Shown here: positions 6,746 to 15,358 of the stretch, one piece after another
Layout of the letters: every line of letters starts with the position of its first letter
How positions within the stretch are numbered: the first letter of the stretch is position 1
Assembly: GCF_002504165.1 (NCBI RefSeq)
Contig: NZ_CP021404.1
Location: forward strand, 930,001-994,000
DNA: 64,000 bases
Origin: Pacificitalea manganoxidans
Lineage (GTDB): Bacteria; Pseudomonadota; Alphaproteobacteria; Rhodobacterales; Rhodobacteraceae
Direction of reading: 5' to 3'
The notes under the pieces: generated by a model
What the model saw: only the letters and a program-made list of their open reading frames with translations
The model's database searches: none
What the model was told of the DNA's origin: nothing
Made by a program: the position numbers and the translations under genes

Positions 6746-7558
6746 TCAGGCGCGCAGGGTTTCCGTGGAGGAGAAGAACATCGCCTGACTGACGGCAGAG
6801 CGAACCTGCTCCTCGGAATAGGGCTTGGAGATGAGGAAGGCCGGTTCCGGCTTATCCCCGGTCAGCAGCCGCTCCGGGAAGGCCGTGATGAAGATCACCG
6901 GCGTGTCGCCCAGCATCGTCAGCAGTTCGTTCACCGCGTCGATGCCCGACGAATTATCGGCCAGTTGGATGTCTGCAAGGATCAGATCGGGCACTTCGGA
7001 TTTGCCCAGCTGCACGGCGCCGGAATGGGTGCGTGCGATGCCGGTGACCGTGTGGCCCATCTCGGACACGATGGATTCCAAATCCATCGCGATGATGGCT
7101 TCGTCCTCGATGATCAGAATGCGGCCCGCGACGCTTTCCTGCATTTCCTTTCGCGCGATGGACACCAGCCCTTCGGCCTCGGAGGGCTCCACTTCCATGA
7201 TCGCGGCCAGATCGGTGTAGGAGAAATCCTCCACCGTGTGCAGCAGCAGGGCTTCCCGGCTATTGGCGGTAAGCTTGCTCATATGGGTCTGAGCCCGGGC
7301 GCGCAGGCCGCTTTCCTCTTCGGCAACGGGGGCGCCGGAACTCGACCAGATTTTATGGAATGTCCGGAACAGCGCGGCCTTGGGGGCGAGGCCCTCCTCG
7401 AACACGGAACTGTCTTCGAGGATCGCCTCGAGCGTCGCGATCGCGTAATTGTCGCCCGTGCCCTGGCTCCCGGTCAGCGCGCGCGCATACCGTCTCAGAA
7501 AGGGAAGCTCCGCACCGATCATAGAAGTCAGGTCGGTCTCGGTCGCTTGGTCTGTCAT
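6746..7558 (-). CDS. phyR: PhyR, anti-anti-sigma response regulator of the general stress response
   Basis: 270 residues from the ATG at 7558. The N-terminal part (residues 10-135) mimics an ECF sigma factor (LPFLRRYARALTG, SREALLLHTVEDFSYTDLAAIME). The C-terminal part (145-265) is a receiver with acidic EDE, phospho-acceptor D196 (LILADIQL), ITAFPE and the Lys of ISKPYS. Once phosphorylated, PhyR binds NepR and releases EcfG. It is divergent from nepR-ecfG, the standard alphaproteobacterial layout, with a consensus EcfG promoter upstream giving positive feedback. Confidence 0.97.
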   Translation of the reverse strand: MTDQATETDLTSMIGAELPFLRRYARALTGSQGTGDNYAIATLEAILEDSSVFEEGLAPKAALFRTFHKIWSSSGAPVAEEESGLRARAQTHMSKLTANSREALLLHTVEDFSYTDLAAIMEVEPSEAEGLVSIARKEMQESVAGRILIIEDEAIIAMDLESIVSEMGHTVTGIARTHSGAVQLGKSEVPDLILADIQLADNSSGIDAVNELLTMLGDTPVIFITAFPERLLTGDKPEPAFLISKPYSEEQVRSAVSQAMFFSSTETLRA

Positions 7559-7586
7559 CGCAAATCTGCCTTTTTGCATTTTTTCT

Positions 7587-7618
7587 GGAACCGAACGTGC
7601 CGGGATGTGTTTGGTTCC
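7587..7618. promoter_or_regulatory. Overlapping divergent EcfG promoters for phyR and nepR-ecfG
   Basis: Minus strand, toward phyR: GGAAC (7614-7618), 16 bases, CGTT (7594-7597). Plus strand, toward nepR: GGAAC (7587-7591), 16 bases, TGTT (7608-7611). The two promoters share the same 32 bp, and the outer CTGGAACC blocks form an inverted repeat, so polymerase bound for one gene should exclude the other. Confidence 0.85.
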
Positions 7619-7654
7619 AGAAAAAGTGAAAAGATGCACTGAAGGCAAGGGTGA

Positions 7655-7819
7655 ATGGCGGAAGACAGCAGCAAGCCTGCATACGCGCGTGAGATAGACG
7701 AGAACCTTAAGCGCGTGTTCCAAGAAAAGCTGGACGAGGACATTCCGGATCGGTTCGCCGATCTGCTGTCCAAGCTGAAGGCTCAGTCAGGGACAAAGCG
7801 GGCGGAGGACAGCAAATGA
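7655..7819 (+). CDS. nepR: NepR, anti-sigma factor for EcfG
   Basis: A 54-codon gene with the product MAEDSSKPAYAREIDENLKRVFQEKLDEDIPDRFADLLSKLK followed by a charged tail. The paired helices and the motif IDENLKRVFQEKLDEDIPDRFADLL are the conserved NepR core. NepR binds and inhibits EcfG until phosphorylated PhyR captures it. Its TGA overlaps the ecfG ATG (7816-7819), coupling the translation of sigma and anti-sigma. An EcfG-like promoter lies 44 bp upstream. Confidence 0.92.
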   Translation: MAEDSSKPAYAREIDENLKRVFQEKLDEDIPDRFADLLSKLKAQSGTKRAEDSK

Positions 7820-8379
7820 GTGATGCCGCGGTTGATCCGCGGGATGAGTTGGTAGAGCACCTACCGGCTCTTCGCGCGTTCGCGATCTCTCTGACCCGTA
7901 ATGGCGCAGCCGCCGACGACCTGGTGCAGGACACCGTGGTCAAGGCGTGGACCAATATCGAAAAATTCAAGGTGGGCACCAATCTCAGGGCGTGGCTTTT
8001 CACGATCCTGCGCAACACCTTTTATTCCAACCGGCGCAAGATGAAGCGCGAGGTCGCGGATGTGGACGGCGTGTTCACGGCGGGTCTTGCGGAGAAACCT
8101 GCGCATGACGGGCGGCTTCAGATGGCCGATTTCCGTGTCGCCTTCGCGCAACTGCCCGACGAGCAGCGTGAGGCGTTGATCCTTGTCGGGGCGTCCGGTT
8201 TCTCCTACGAAGAAGCGGCTGACATGTGTGGTGTCGCAGTTGGCACGATCAAGAGCCGCGCCAACCGTGGGCGGGCACGTCTCGGAGAACTGATGCACCT
8301 TGAAAAAGGCGACAGGCTGGAAATGACGGACGGAGCAACCATGGCCATTGTCGCAGCAAACGGATCCACCCCCATCTGA
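7816..8379 (+). CDS. ecfG: EcfG-type ECF sigma factor of the general stress response
   Basis: 187 residues. Region 2 (about 15-85) contains LTRNGAAADDLVQDTVVKAW and LFTILRNTFYSNRRK; region 4 (about 105-165) contains LPDEQREALILVGASGFSYEEAADMCGVAVGTIKSR with its HTH. It would direct RNA polymerase to GGAAC-N16/17-CGTT promoters, several of which flank it here. It overlaps nepR by 4 bp, and its TGA overlaps the kinase ATG (TGATG), giving one operon nepR-ecfG-kinase. Confidence 0.95.
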   Translation: MSDAAVDPRDELVEHLPALRAFAISLTRNGAAADDLVQDTVVKAWTNIEKFKVGTNLRAWLFTILRNTFYSNRRKMKREVADVDGVFTAGLAEKPAHDGRLQMADFRVAFAQLPDEQREALILVGASGFSYEEAADMCGVAVGTIKSRANRGRARLGELMHLEKGDRLEMTDGATMAIVAANGSTPI

Positions 8380-10112
8380 TGTTTCGATCTGCCTCGCACC
8401 TATCGTGGCGCAGGGGTCTGGTCGTCCGTCTCGTCGCCTTTCTGTCGATTGCGTTGCTGCCCATCGGGCTGATCGCGGTCATGCAGACAGAACAAGTCTC
8501 GAAGGAGGTTCGGCAACGCTCGGTGCTGAGCCTCCTTGCTTTGACGGATCAGGCGGCATCGGGGGAGAGACAACTGCTGCAACGCAGCTTCGGCGCGGCC
8601 GAGGCATTGGGGGCGATCATCGCGCGCCTGCGGGGGGATTCTGCGGATTGCTCCACCACGCTGGGCGAATATATCGAGGAAGCGGGGCGCTACAGCTTCG
8701 TAGGGTTCCTCGAACTTGACGGTATGGTGCGCTGCTCCTCGGTGGACGAGGCGCTTGATTTCTCGTCCTACCCGGTCTTTCAGGAAATTCTGTCCGACCC
8801 CCGCCCGATGATCGGGGCGACCCTGCGCGCGCCGCTGACCGAAGAGTCGGTGGTCGTCGTCGCGCATCCGCTTTACCGCGAAAACGGGCTGGTCGGGTAT
8901 GTCGTCCTGTGGGTGCCTCATGCTCTGGTCGAGACCGAACCGGACATGGTGCAGATCGCCAAGCCTGCCGGGCTTGTCACCTTCAATTACAAAGGCGACA
9001 TCATCACTGCCGAAAATGGCGTCGAAGGTGTCGGGGATCGGCTGCCGTCCTCCCAACGTCTGTCTGAACTGGTGGGCAAAGCCCCAACCGTGTTCGAAGG
9101 CCACAACGCCGCTGGGGAGCGGCGCGTCTACGCGACCGTGCAGCTTCTGCCGGGGCAGCTATACGCCCTCGGAAGCTGGACCGAACCCAACAACGCGCTG
9201 ACGCCGCAGGGCTATTTGCCCGGCTGGCTGTTTCCGCTGTTGATGTGGATGGCGAGCCTCGTCGTTGCGTATTTCGCCGTGCACCGGCTGGTCATCCGCC
9301 ATGTCCATCGCATCGGCGGCCAGATGCGCCGCTTTGCCCGTGACCGCCATATCGAGCCGCCGTCCAAAAGCTCGGAGATGAGCCAGGAACTGCTGGAGAT
9401 GGAAACCGACTTCCTGCACATGGCCAGCGCGCTGATGCAGGATGAGGCTACGCTCGAAAACGCCCTACGCGAGCGCAACATCCTGCTGAAGGAAGTTCAT
9501 CACCGAGTGAAGAACAACCTGCAACTGATCTCGTCGATCATGAACATGCAGGTGCGCAAGGCCCAGTCGAGCGAAACGCGCGTGGTGCTCAAACGCTTGC
9601 AGGAGCGGGTCCTGAGCCTCGCCACGATCCACCGGAATCTCTACCAGACCGAAGATCTGGGTAAGGTGAACGCCGGAAAACTGATCAAGGAACTCGTCGG
9701 TCAGATGATGGTCGTCGGCACCACCCGGACCTTTGCCCACCCGGAGGTCGAGGTCGATGTGGAGGACGTGATCCTTTATCCCGATCAGGCGGTGCCGCTG
9801 TCGCTGATGACAGCGGAAGCCATCACCAACGCGCTGAAAAACGTGGGCAGCACCGACGAATCCGGCGGCTGGATTCGCATCACCATTCACAAGCTGCCGG
9901 AAAAACGTGCCCGTTTGACCGTCGCGAATTCCAAAGGCGTGCGACCCCATGCCGGCGCGGGGGATGAGCCTTCGGGGCTGGGATCGCAACTGATCCGGGC
10001 GTTCGCGACCCAGTTGGGTGCATCACTTAACGTCACTGACGAAGAAACTTCGCATCGGCTTGAGGCCGAATTCGCAGTTGAGGAGTTCTTACAGGACGCC
10101 AAGGATTACTAG
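8379..10112 (+). CDS. HisKA_2-family sensor histidine kinase, probable PhyR kinase
   Basis: 577 residues. A membrane helix at about 16-35 and a second near 285-308 bracket a roughly 250-residue periplasmic sensor with Cache-like features. Then come a HAMP-like linker, a HisKA_2 dimerisation block with phospho-acceptor His at 374/375 (KEVHHRVKNNLQLISSI), and an ATPase domain ending SGLGSQLIRAFATQLGASL. HisKA_2/HWE kinases are the usual PhyR activators. Its one-base stop-start overlap with ecfG supports this. The stress signal sensed is unknown. Confidence 0.88.
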   Translation: MFRSASHLSWRRGLVVRLVAFLSIALLPIGLIAVMQTEQVSKEVRQRSVLSLLALTDQAASGERQLLQRSFGAAEALGAIIARLRGDSADCSTTLGEYIEEAGRYSFVGFLELDGMVRCSSVDEALDFSSYPVFQEILSDPRPMIGATLRAPLTEESVVVVAHPLYRENGLVGYVVLWVPHALVETEPDMVQIAKPAGLVTFNYKGDIITAENGVEGVGDRLPSSQRLSELVGKAPTVFEGHNAAGERRVYATVQLLPGQLYALGSWTEPNNALTPQGYLPGWLFPLLMWMASLVVAYFAVHRLVIRHVHRIGGQMRRFARDRHIEPPSKSSEMSQELLEMETDFLHMASALMQDEATLENALRERNILLKEVHHRVKNNLQLISSIMNMQVRKAQSSETRVVLKRLQERVLSLATIHRNLYQTEDLGKVNAGKLIKELVGQMMVVGTTRTFAHPEVEVDVEDVILYPDQAVPLSLMTAEAITNALKNVGSTDESGGWIRITIHKLPEKRARLTVANSKGVRPHAGAGDEPSGLGSQLIRAFATQLGASLNVTDEETSHRLEAEFAVEEFLQDAKDY

Positions 10113-10121
10113 GACCGCCAA

Positions 10122-11843
10122 ATGTTTCGCGAAGAGCCCCAGACAGGACCAATCCTTGACGCGGGCACCGCGAAGCAAGAGAGGATAGCCCCGCTGATGT
10201 CCCTTCTGCGTGTGCTGCTGACCGCCGAAGAAGCCTACCCCGTTCTCGAACAGCGTTTTCTCGAAGCGGAGCGCGAGATCCGCGCGAGCTTCCGCGTGTT
10301 TGATCCTGCGACCCCGCTTTTGTCCGACGCCGCTCGCAAGGTCGGCACGACGTGGTTCGATCTGTTGCAGCATACGCTGGAACGCGGGGTCCGCATTGAT
10401 CTGACGATCAGCGATTTCGATCCCATCGCGCGTGGTGATCTGCACCGGTCGTCCCACGAAGCGCTGCGCCGGATCATCGCGGCGGGCGAGGCATCGGGCA
10501 ACGGCCCGCTGCTGCGCGCGCGTGTGTCGCTGCATCCTGCCCGCGTCGGGTTTATTCCGCGCATGATCCTGTGGCCCAAAGTGCAAGGTCAGCTCAGCGC
10601 GCTGGCTGAAAAGCTCAACGATATGGAGCCGCATTCCCGGCGCAAGGCGATGGCCGAGATGCCGCGCATGGTGCCGTGGATGGTCGCCATGGCCGAGGAA
10701 ACCACCGAGGAACGTGCGCAGCGCAAGGCCAAGCGCGAAGAAGAGAAAGCCCGCGAACGGGCCGCGCGCGCTGAGGACGGCCACCGCCATTTGCGTGACC
10801 GCATCCGCGCGCACCTGCGGCCGCGGCGCTGGCCCTTTCCGCCGCTGGTGCCCACCACCCATCATCAGAAGCTGGCGGTGTTTGATCGCAAGTACCTTTA
10901 TATCGGCGGGCTTGATCTGGATGAGCGGCGGTTTGACACCAAACGTCATGACCGTCCCGCCGAGGAAACATGGCATGATGTGCAGCTTCTCCTGACCGGA
11001 GAGATTGCAGGCCATGCGGACGATTATTTGCAGGAATTCCGAGCCACGACCTATGGCCAGCGGCCAACCCGCAAATTCCCCGGCCTGCTGCGCAGCGTGT
11101 CGTCGCGGCGGCGCTGCTCGTTGGCGTCGATGTCGCCCAAGCCGGTGCTGTCTGAGCTTGCCGACGCCCATTACAACGAGGTGCAGCGCGCCCGCCGGTT
11201 GATCTATCTTGAAAGCCAGTATTTCCGGGATCGTCGTTTGGCGCGTGCTTTGGCGCAGGCCGCTCAGCGGCATCCGCATCTGGGCTTGATCCTGATCCTG
11301 CCCGCCGCGCCCGAAGATGTGGCTTTCGAAGGCAACAAGATGGCCGATGCCCGGTTCGGGGAATATCTGCAGGCATGGTGCGTGCGCCGGGTGCGCAAGG
11401 CGTTTGGCAAGCGGTGTTTCATCGGCTCGCCCGCACAGCCGCGCCCGGCCCCCGAAGGGCTACATCCCCGTGCGAAGCTTTACGGCGCGCCGCTGATTTA
11501 TCTGCATGCGAAAGTGTCGATCTTCGACGACCAGCGCGCCATCGTGTCTTCGGCCAACCTCAACGGGCGCAGCCTACACTGGGATACCGAGGCAGGCGCC
11601 TTCCTCGACGACCGCAAGGACGTCGCGCGGCTGCGGGCGACGTGTCCCGCTCATTGGCTGCCCGCCGATGCCGGCGAGGAGTTTTTCGACCTCGACCGCG
11701 CCCCCGCCGCATGGCGACGGCTGGCTGTTGGCAACTCCACCCGTGATCCGGAGGATCGGCGCGGTTTCATCCTGCCATATCCGATCCAACCCGCCGAGAA
11801 GTTCGGCCGGATGTATCCCGGCGTTCCCGAGCAGATGGTCTGA
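10122..11843 (+). CDS. Phospholipase D-family protein
   Basis: 573 residues with two HKD motifs: HHQKLAVFDRKYLYIGGLD near residue 246 and YLHAKVSIFDDQRAIVSSAN near residue 460, each followed by the Asn/Gly-Ser or Gly-Gly turn of the PLD fold. A charged helical insert (about 190-230, EERAQRKAKREEEKARERAA) precedes the first. Such proteins hydrolyse or transfer phosphatidyl groups; no signal peptide is seen. It follows the stress kinase by 9 bp and is probably in the same operon. An ATG at 10197 behind GAGAGG is an alternative start. Confidence 0.85.
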   Translation: MFREEPQTGPILDAGTAKQERIAPLMSLLRVLLTAEEAYPVLEQRFLEAEREIRASFRVFDPATPLLSDAARKVGTTWFDLLQHTLERGVRIDLTISDFDPIARGDLHRSSHEALRRIIAAGEASGNGPLLRARVSLHPARVGFIPRMILWPKVQGQLSALAEKLNDMEPHSRRKAMAEMPRMVPWMVAMAEETTEERAQRKAKREEEKARERAARAEDGHRHLRDRIRAHLRPRRWPFPPLVPTTHHQKLAVFDRKYLYIGGLDLDERRFDTKRHDRPAEETWHDVQLLLTGEIAGHADDYLQEFRATTYGQRPTRKFPGLLRSVSSRRRCSLASMSPKPVLSELADAHYNEVQRARRLIYLESQYFRDRRLARALAQAAQRHPHLGLILILPAAPEDVAFEGNKMADARFGEYLQAWCVRRVRKAFGKRCFIGSPAQPRPAPEGLHPRAKLYGAPLIYLHAKVSIFDDQRAIVSSANLNGRSLHWDTEAGAFLDDRKDVARLRATCPAHWLPADAGEEFFDLDRAPAAWRRLAVGNSTRDPEDRRGFILPYPIQPAEKFGRMYPGVPEQMV

Positions 11844-12440
11844 CCCGCACGACGGTGCCGGATATGCCGGAGCGTGGTCTGCCTGACCCCCGCTTTGGCG
11901 TTCCGATCATTATGTTGTGCCGGTTTCGGCGTCCCTTTCGGGGGTAGGGCCGGGGGCGGGGGCCTGCCTGCGCCCCGCCTCCGGCCATGTCACTCAGTTA
12001 CGACGCGACCGGTCATCGGTGTTGATGAGCCAGCCACCCGGACCTGCGATGCGGTCAGGAAGACACAGCACCAGCAGCTCGTGTAGGAGGCAACAGGCAA
12101 GGAAGGTGACGATGACGTCGCCCAGAGAGATTTCGGATATCCACCACATGCTAAACCTTTTTTGGTTCTTTTTTAGTATCCCCTTGATGATGAGCAAATG
12201 AGGCAGAACCGTGGTCGGCCTGCGCCGAACCGGCGATCTCCCGTTACACCTGCGCAAGTATGGATTTGCGCAAATCGCAGGAGAGGGTCGCGCAACCCCA
12301 ACGTTAGTAGGGGTTTTGCGAAAATGTAGATGCAAATGTCGCCGCGCCGGGCATTTGACCAGTGTTTTAAGGGCATTGTCTGCATTGTGGCGCGCCGGAA
12401 TCGCGACGGGTGATTCACCCCTTAGATTGATGCGCGCCGC
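11844..12440. other. Long intergenic region between the stress locus and the T6SS
   Basis: About 600 bp between the PLD-family stop and the clpV stop. It holds lower-GC patches (for example T-runs near 12155-12175), unlike the flanks. The only coding candidate is the small minus-strand frame at 11994-12149. No tRNA, transposase or direct-repeat attachment site was found at this T6SS border. Confidence 0.5.
11994..12149 (-). CDS. Possible 51-residue membrane peptide
   Basis: An ATG at 12149 preceded by AAAAAAGG six bases upstream opens a 51-codon frame, MWWISEISLGDVIVTFLACCLLHELLVLCLP and a polar tail with DDRSRRN. One hydrophobic helix (about residues 9-30) with two adjacent cysteines is visible. 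The plausible ribosome site and helix favour a real small gene, but no family is recognised and chance cannot be excluded. Confidence 0.35.
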   Translation of the reverse strand: MWWISEISLGDVIVTFLACCLLHELLVLCLPDRIAGPGGWLINTDDRSRRN

Positions 12441-15290
12441 TTAGCTGAGCTGATAGGCAAAGCGCACGGTTCCGCCCGCGCCGCCCGCGTCCGGGCCCGC
12501 CTCCTCCTCCGCCGCATCCGATGTGGTATCCACCCGGATCGCAGATAGGTCTTCGCCCGCCATCGCCTTGTTCAGGATCGCGCGCGCCAGATCCGGCAGG
12601 ATCGAGTTGGTGATGATGTTGTCGATCATCCGCCCGCCGCTGTCGGGGTCATTACACTGGCTGACGATATGCTCGATCACCGCGTCGGAGAATTCCATGA
12701 CCGCCCCGTGATTGGCCTTCACCCGCTTGACGATGGATTTGAGCTTCAACCGGGTGATCATCGCCAGCACATCGGAACTGAGCGGATAATACGGGATCGT
12801 GACGATCCGGCCCAGCAAGGCCGGGGGGAACACCTCCAGCAACGCCGGTTTCAGCGCCTCCGCCAATGGTTCGGCGTCGATGCGGGCCGCCCCGCGGGCG
12901 GTCATGTCCATGATGGTGTCTGTGCCCGCGTTCGACGTCAGCAGGATCAGCGTATTCTTGAAATCGATGGGCCTGCCGGAGCCATCCTCCATGTGGCCCT
13001 TGTCGAAGACCTGAAAGAACAGCTCATGCACGTCCGGGTGCGCCTTTTCGACCTCATCCAGTAGCACCACGGAATAGGGCTTGCGGCGCACCGCTTCGGT
13101 TAGGCGCCCGCCTTCACCATAGCCCACATAGCCCGGCGGCGCGCCTTTCAGCAGCGCGACGGTATGGGCCTCCTGATATTCGGACATAGCGATGGTGATC
13201 ATGTTCTGCTCGCCGCCATAAAGCTGCTCGGCCAGCGCCAGCGCCGTTTCCGTCTTGCCCACGCCCGACGGCCCGGCAAGCATGAACACACCGATTGGCT
13301 TTTCGGGGTTATCGAGCTTCGCGCGGGAGGTTTCGATCCGCTTGGCGATCATTTCCAGCCCGTGATCCTGACCCACGACGCGTTCCTTCAGCCGGTCCGC
13401 CAGCGTCAGGATCGCCTGCACCTCATCCGTGACCATGCGGCCCACGGGGATGCCGGTCCAGTCGCCGACGACGCTGGCCACCGCCTGCGCATCGACATGG
13501 GCATAGATCATCCGGTCGTCGGGATCGCGGGCCTCCAGTTCGGCCACCTTGGCGGCAAGCGCGTCGCGCAGGGCGATGGCGTCCTCCTCCGTCAGGGGGG
13601 CCATGTGTTGGGTCGGCGGGGCAGGGGCGGGATGCGCGGGGGCGACCTCCTCCTCTGCGCCGCGGGGCTGATCGGGATTGGCGGCATCCTCGGGCGCGGT
13701 GGCGGGGGCAGGCTCCGCCGGCGCATCGACAGGCAGTTCGGCTGGCCCCTCTCCGGGCGACAGCCGGGCGCGCAGGTCCAGAATATCGCTCACCACGGCC
13801 TTCTCCGCCTCGTAGCGGCCACGGGTATCGGTAAGCTCCGCCTCCACCTGCGCGATCTCGGTGCGGATTTCGGCGATACGCTCGGCGTTGACCTCACCCA
13901 GATCAGCCTGCCGTTCCTTGCCTAGCAATTCGGCGTTGAGCGCGGCGATACGGGCGACCTGATCCTCGATCCGGGCGGGGGTGGTGGCCTGACTGATCGC
14001 CACGCGGGCGGAGGCGGTGTCGAGCAGCGACACGGCCTTATCGGGCAGCTGGCGGGCGGGGATATAGCGATGCGACAGCTGCACGGCGGCAACGATCGCC
14101 TCGTCCGAGATCCGCACACGGTGATGCTTCTCCATCGGGGCCATGATGCCCCGCAGCATGTAGCAGCACCGCTCGACCGAAGGTTCGTCCACCGTGATCG
14201 GCTGGAACCGCCGGGTCAGGGCGGGGTCTTTCTCGAAATACTTTTGGTATTCCATCCATGTCGTCGCGCCGACGGTGCGCAGGGTGCCGCGGGCCAGCGC
14301 GGGCTTCATCAGGTTGGCCGCATCGCCGGTGCCCGCCGCGCCGCCCGCGCCGATCAGCGTATGCGCCTCATCGACGAACAGAATGATAGGGGTGGGGGAG
14401 CTTTGCACCTCGTCGATCACGGCACGCAAGCGTTGCTCGAACTCGCCCTTCATTGACGCGCCCGCCTGCATCAGCCCGATGTCGAGCGACAAAAGCCGCA
14501 CGCCCTGCAATTGCGGCGGCACCTCGCCCGAAGCAAGCCGCTGTGCAAAGCCTTCGACCACCGCCGTTTTGCCCACGCCCGCCTCGCCGGTGAGGATCGG
14601 GTTGTTCTGGCGCCGCCGCATCAGGATGTCGATGATCTGGCGGATCTCGTCGTCGCGCCCGACGATGGGGTCCATTTCGCCGGATTTCGCCTGCGCGGTC
14701 ATGTCGACGGTAAAGCGGTCCAGTGCGGTGGTGCCCGTCGCGCCGCCCTTGCCCTCTGCCGCCGCGCCGCCGCCACCGCCGAAATTCGAGCCATCGATGG
14801 TGCCTTGGTCTTCTTCCTCCGATCCGGCCCAGACGCTGCGCGCGTCGCCGACGACCGTATCCACCGACAGCCCCGCCAAGGAGGGCGAGACGGAGGCCAG
14901 CGCTTGACTTAGCGACTTGTCCTTTAGCGCGCCGACCAGCATATGCCCGGTGCGGATCTGGGGTTCGGCAAAAAGCAGCGTCGCGTAATGCCAGCCGCGA
15001 TCCAGCAGATCGATCACATGGTTCGAGAAGCCGGGCATCTCGGTCACGTTTTTCTTGAAGCTGTCGATATGCTTTTGCAGCTCCATCAGCACCTTTGACC
15101 GGTCGATGCCGTAATGTTGCAGCGCCACGGTCAAGTCGGAGCGGTCGTTGCTCAGCATATGCAGGAACCAGTGCGACAGTTCCACATTGCGGTTGCCCTC
15201 ATTACGGGCGTGGCGGTGCGCCTTCATGAAGGCGTCATAGCCGGTGCGGTTCAATTTCCCTGCGACCGTTTCCAGACTGATATCCGACAT
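12441..15290 (-). CDS. tssH: T6SS AAA+ ATPase ClpV (TssH)
   Basis: About 949 residues from the ATG at 15290 (an in-frame TTG lies two codons earlier). Order: Clp N-domain (1-150), Gly-rich linker (170-188), first AAA+ with Walker A GEAGVGKT near residue 235, coiled middle domain, a Pro/Ala/Glu-rich insert of about 60 residues before the second ATPase, second AAA+ with GPSGVGKTETA and VLLDEVEKAHPDV, and a C-terminal D2 small domain. ClpV extracts and recycles contracted TssB/C sheath. The disordered insert is longer than I expect for the family. It is the last gene of the minus-strand operon. Confidence 0.95.
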   Translation of the reverse strand: MSDISLETVAGKLNRTGYDAFMKAHRHARNEGNRNVELSHWFLHMLSNDRSDLTVALQHYGIDRSKVLMELQKHIDSFKKNVTEMPGFSNHVIDLLDRGWHYATLLFAEPQIRTGHMLVGALKDKSLSQALASVSPSLAGLSVDTVVGDARSVWAGSEEEDQGTIDGSNFGGGGGAAAEGKGGATGTTALDRFTVDMTAQAKSGEMDPIVGRDDEIRQIIDILMRRRQNNPILTGEAGVGKTAVVEGFAQRLASGEVPPQLQGVRLLSLDIGLMQAGASMKGEFEQRLRAVIDEVQSSPTPIILFVDEAHTLIGAGGAAGTGDAANLMKPALARGTLRTVGATTWMEYQKYFEKDPALTRRFQPITVDEPSVERCCYMLRGIMAPMEKHHRVRISDEAIVAAVQLSHRYIPARQLPDKAVSLLDTASARVAISQATTPARIEDQVARIAALNAELLGKERQADLGEVNAERIAEIRTEIAQVEAELTDTRGRYEAEKAVVSDILDLRARLSPGEGPAELPVDAPAEPAPATAPEDAANPDQPRGAEEEVAPAHPAPAPPTQHMAPLTEEDAIALRDALAAKVAELEARDPDDRMIYAHVDAQAVASVVGDWTGIPVGRMVTDEVQAILTLADRLKERVVGQDHGLEMIAKRIETSRAKLDNPEKPIGVFMLAGPSGVGKTETALALAEQLYGGEQNMITIAMSEYQEAHTVALLKGAPPGYVGYGEGGRLTEAVRRKPYSVVLLDEVEKAHPDVHELFFQVFDKGHMEDGSGRPIDFKNTLILLTSNAGTDTIMDMTARGAARIDAEPLAEALKPALLEVFPPALLGRIVTIPYYPLSSDVLAMITRLKLKSIVKRVKANHGAVMEFSDAVIEHIVSQCNDPDSGGRMIDNIITNSILPDLARAILNKAMAGEDLSAIRVDTTSDAAEEEAGPDAGGAGGTVRFAYQLS

Positions 15291-15358
15291 CGTCAATCCC
15301 CTGTCCCTACTGTTCCAAACCTGCGGCGGACCATCCCCTGTCCGCCATGTCCCTGCCG

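Noticed and set aside
11844-12440. Genomic-island edge (attachment site or integrase remnant) at the T6SS border
   Set aside because: Base composition shifts locally, but no tRNA end, direct repeat or integrase-like frame could be found.
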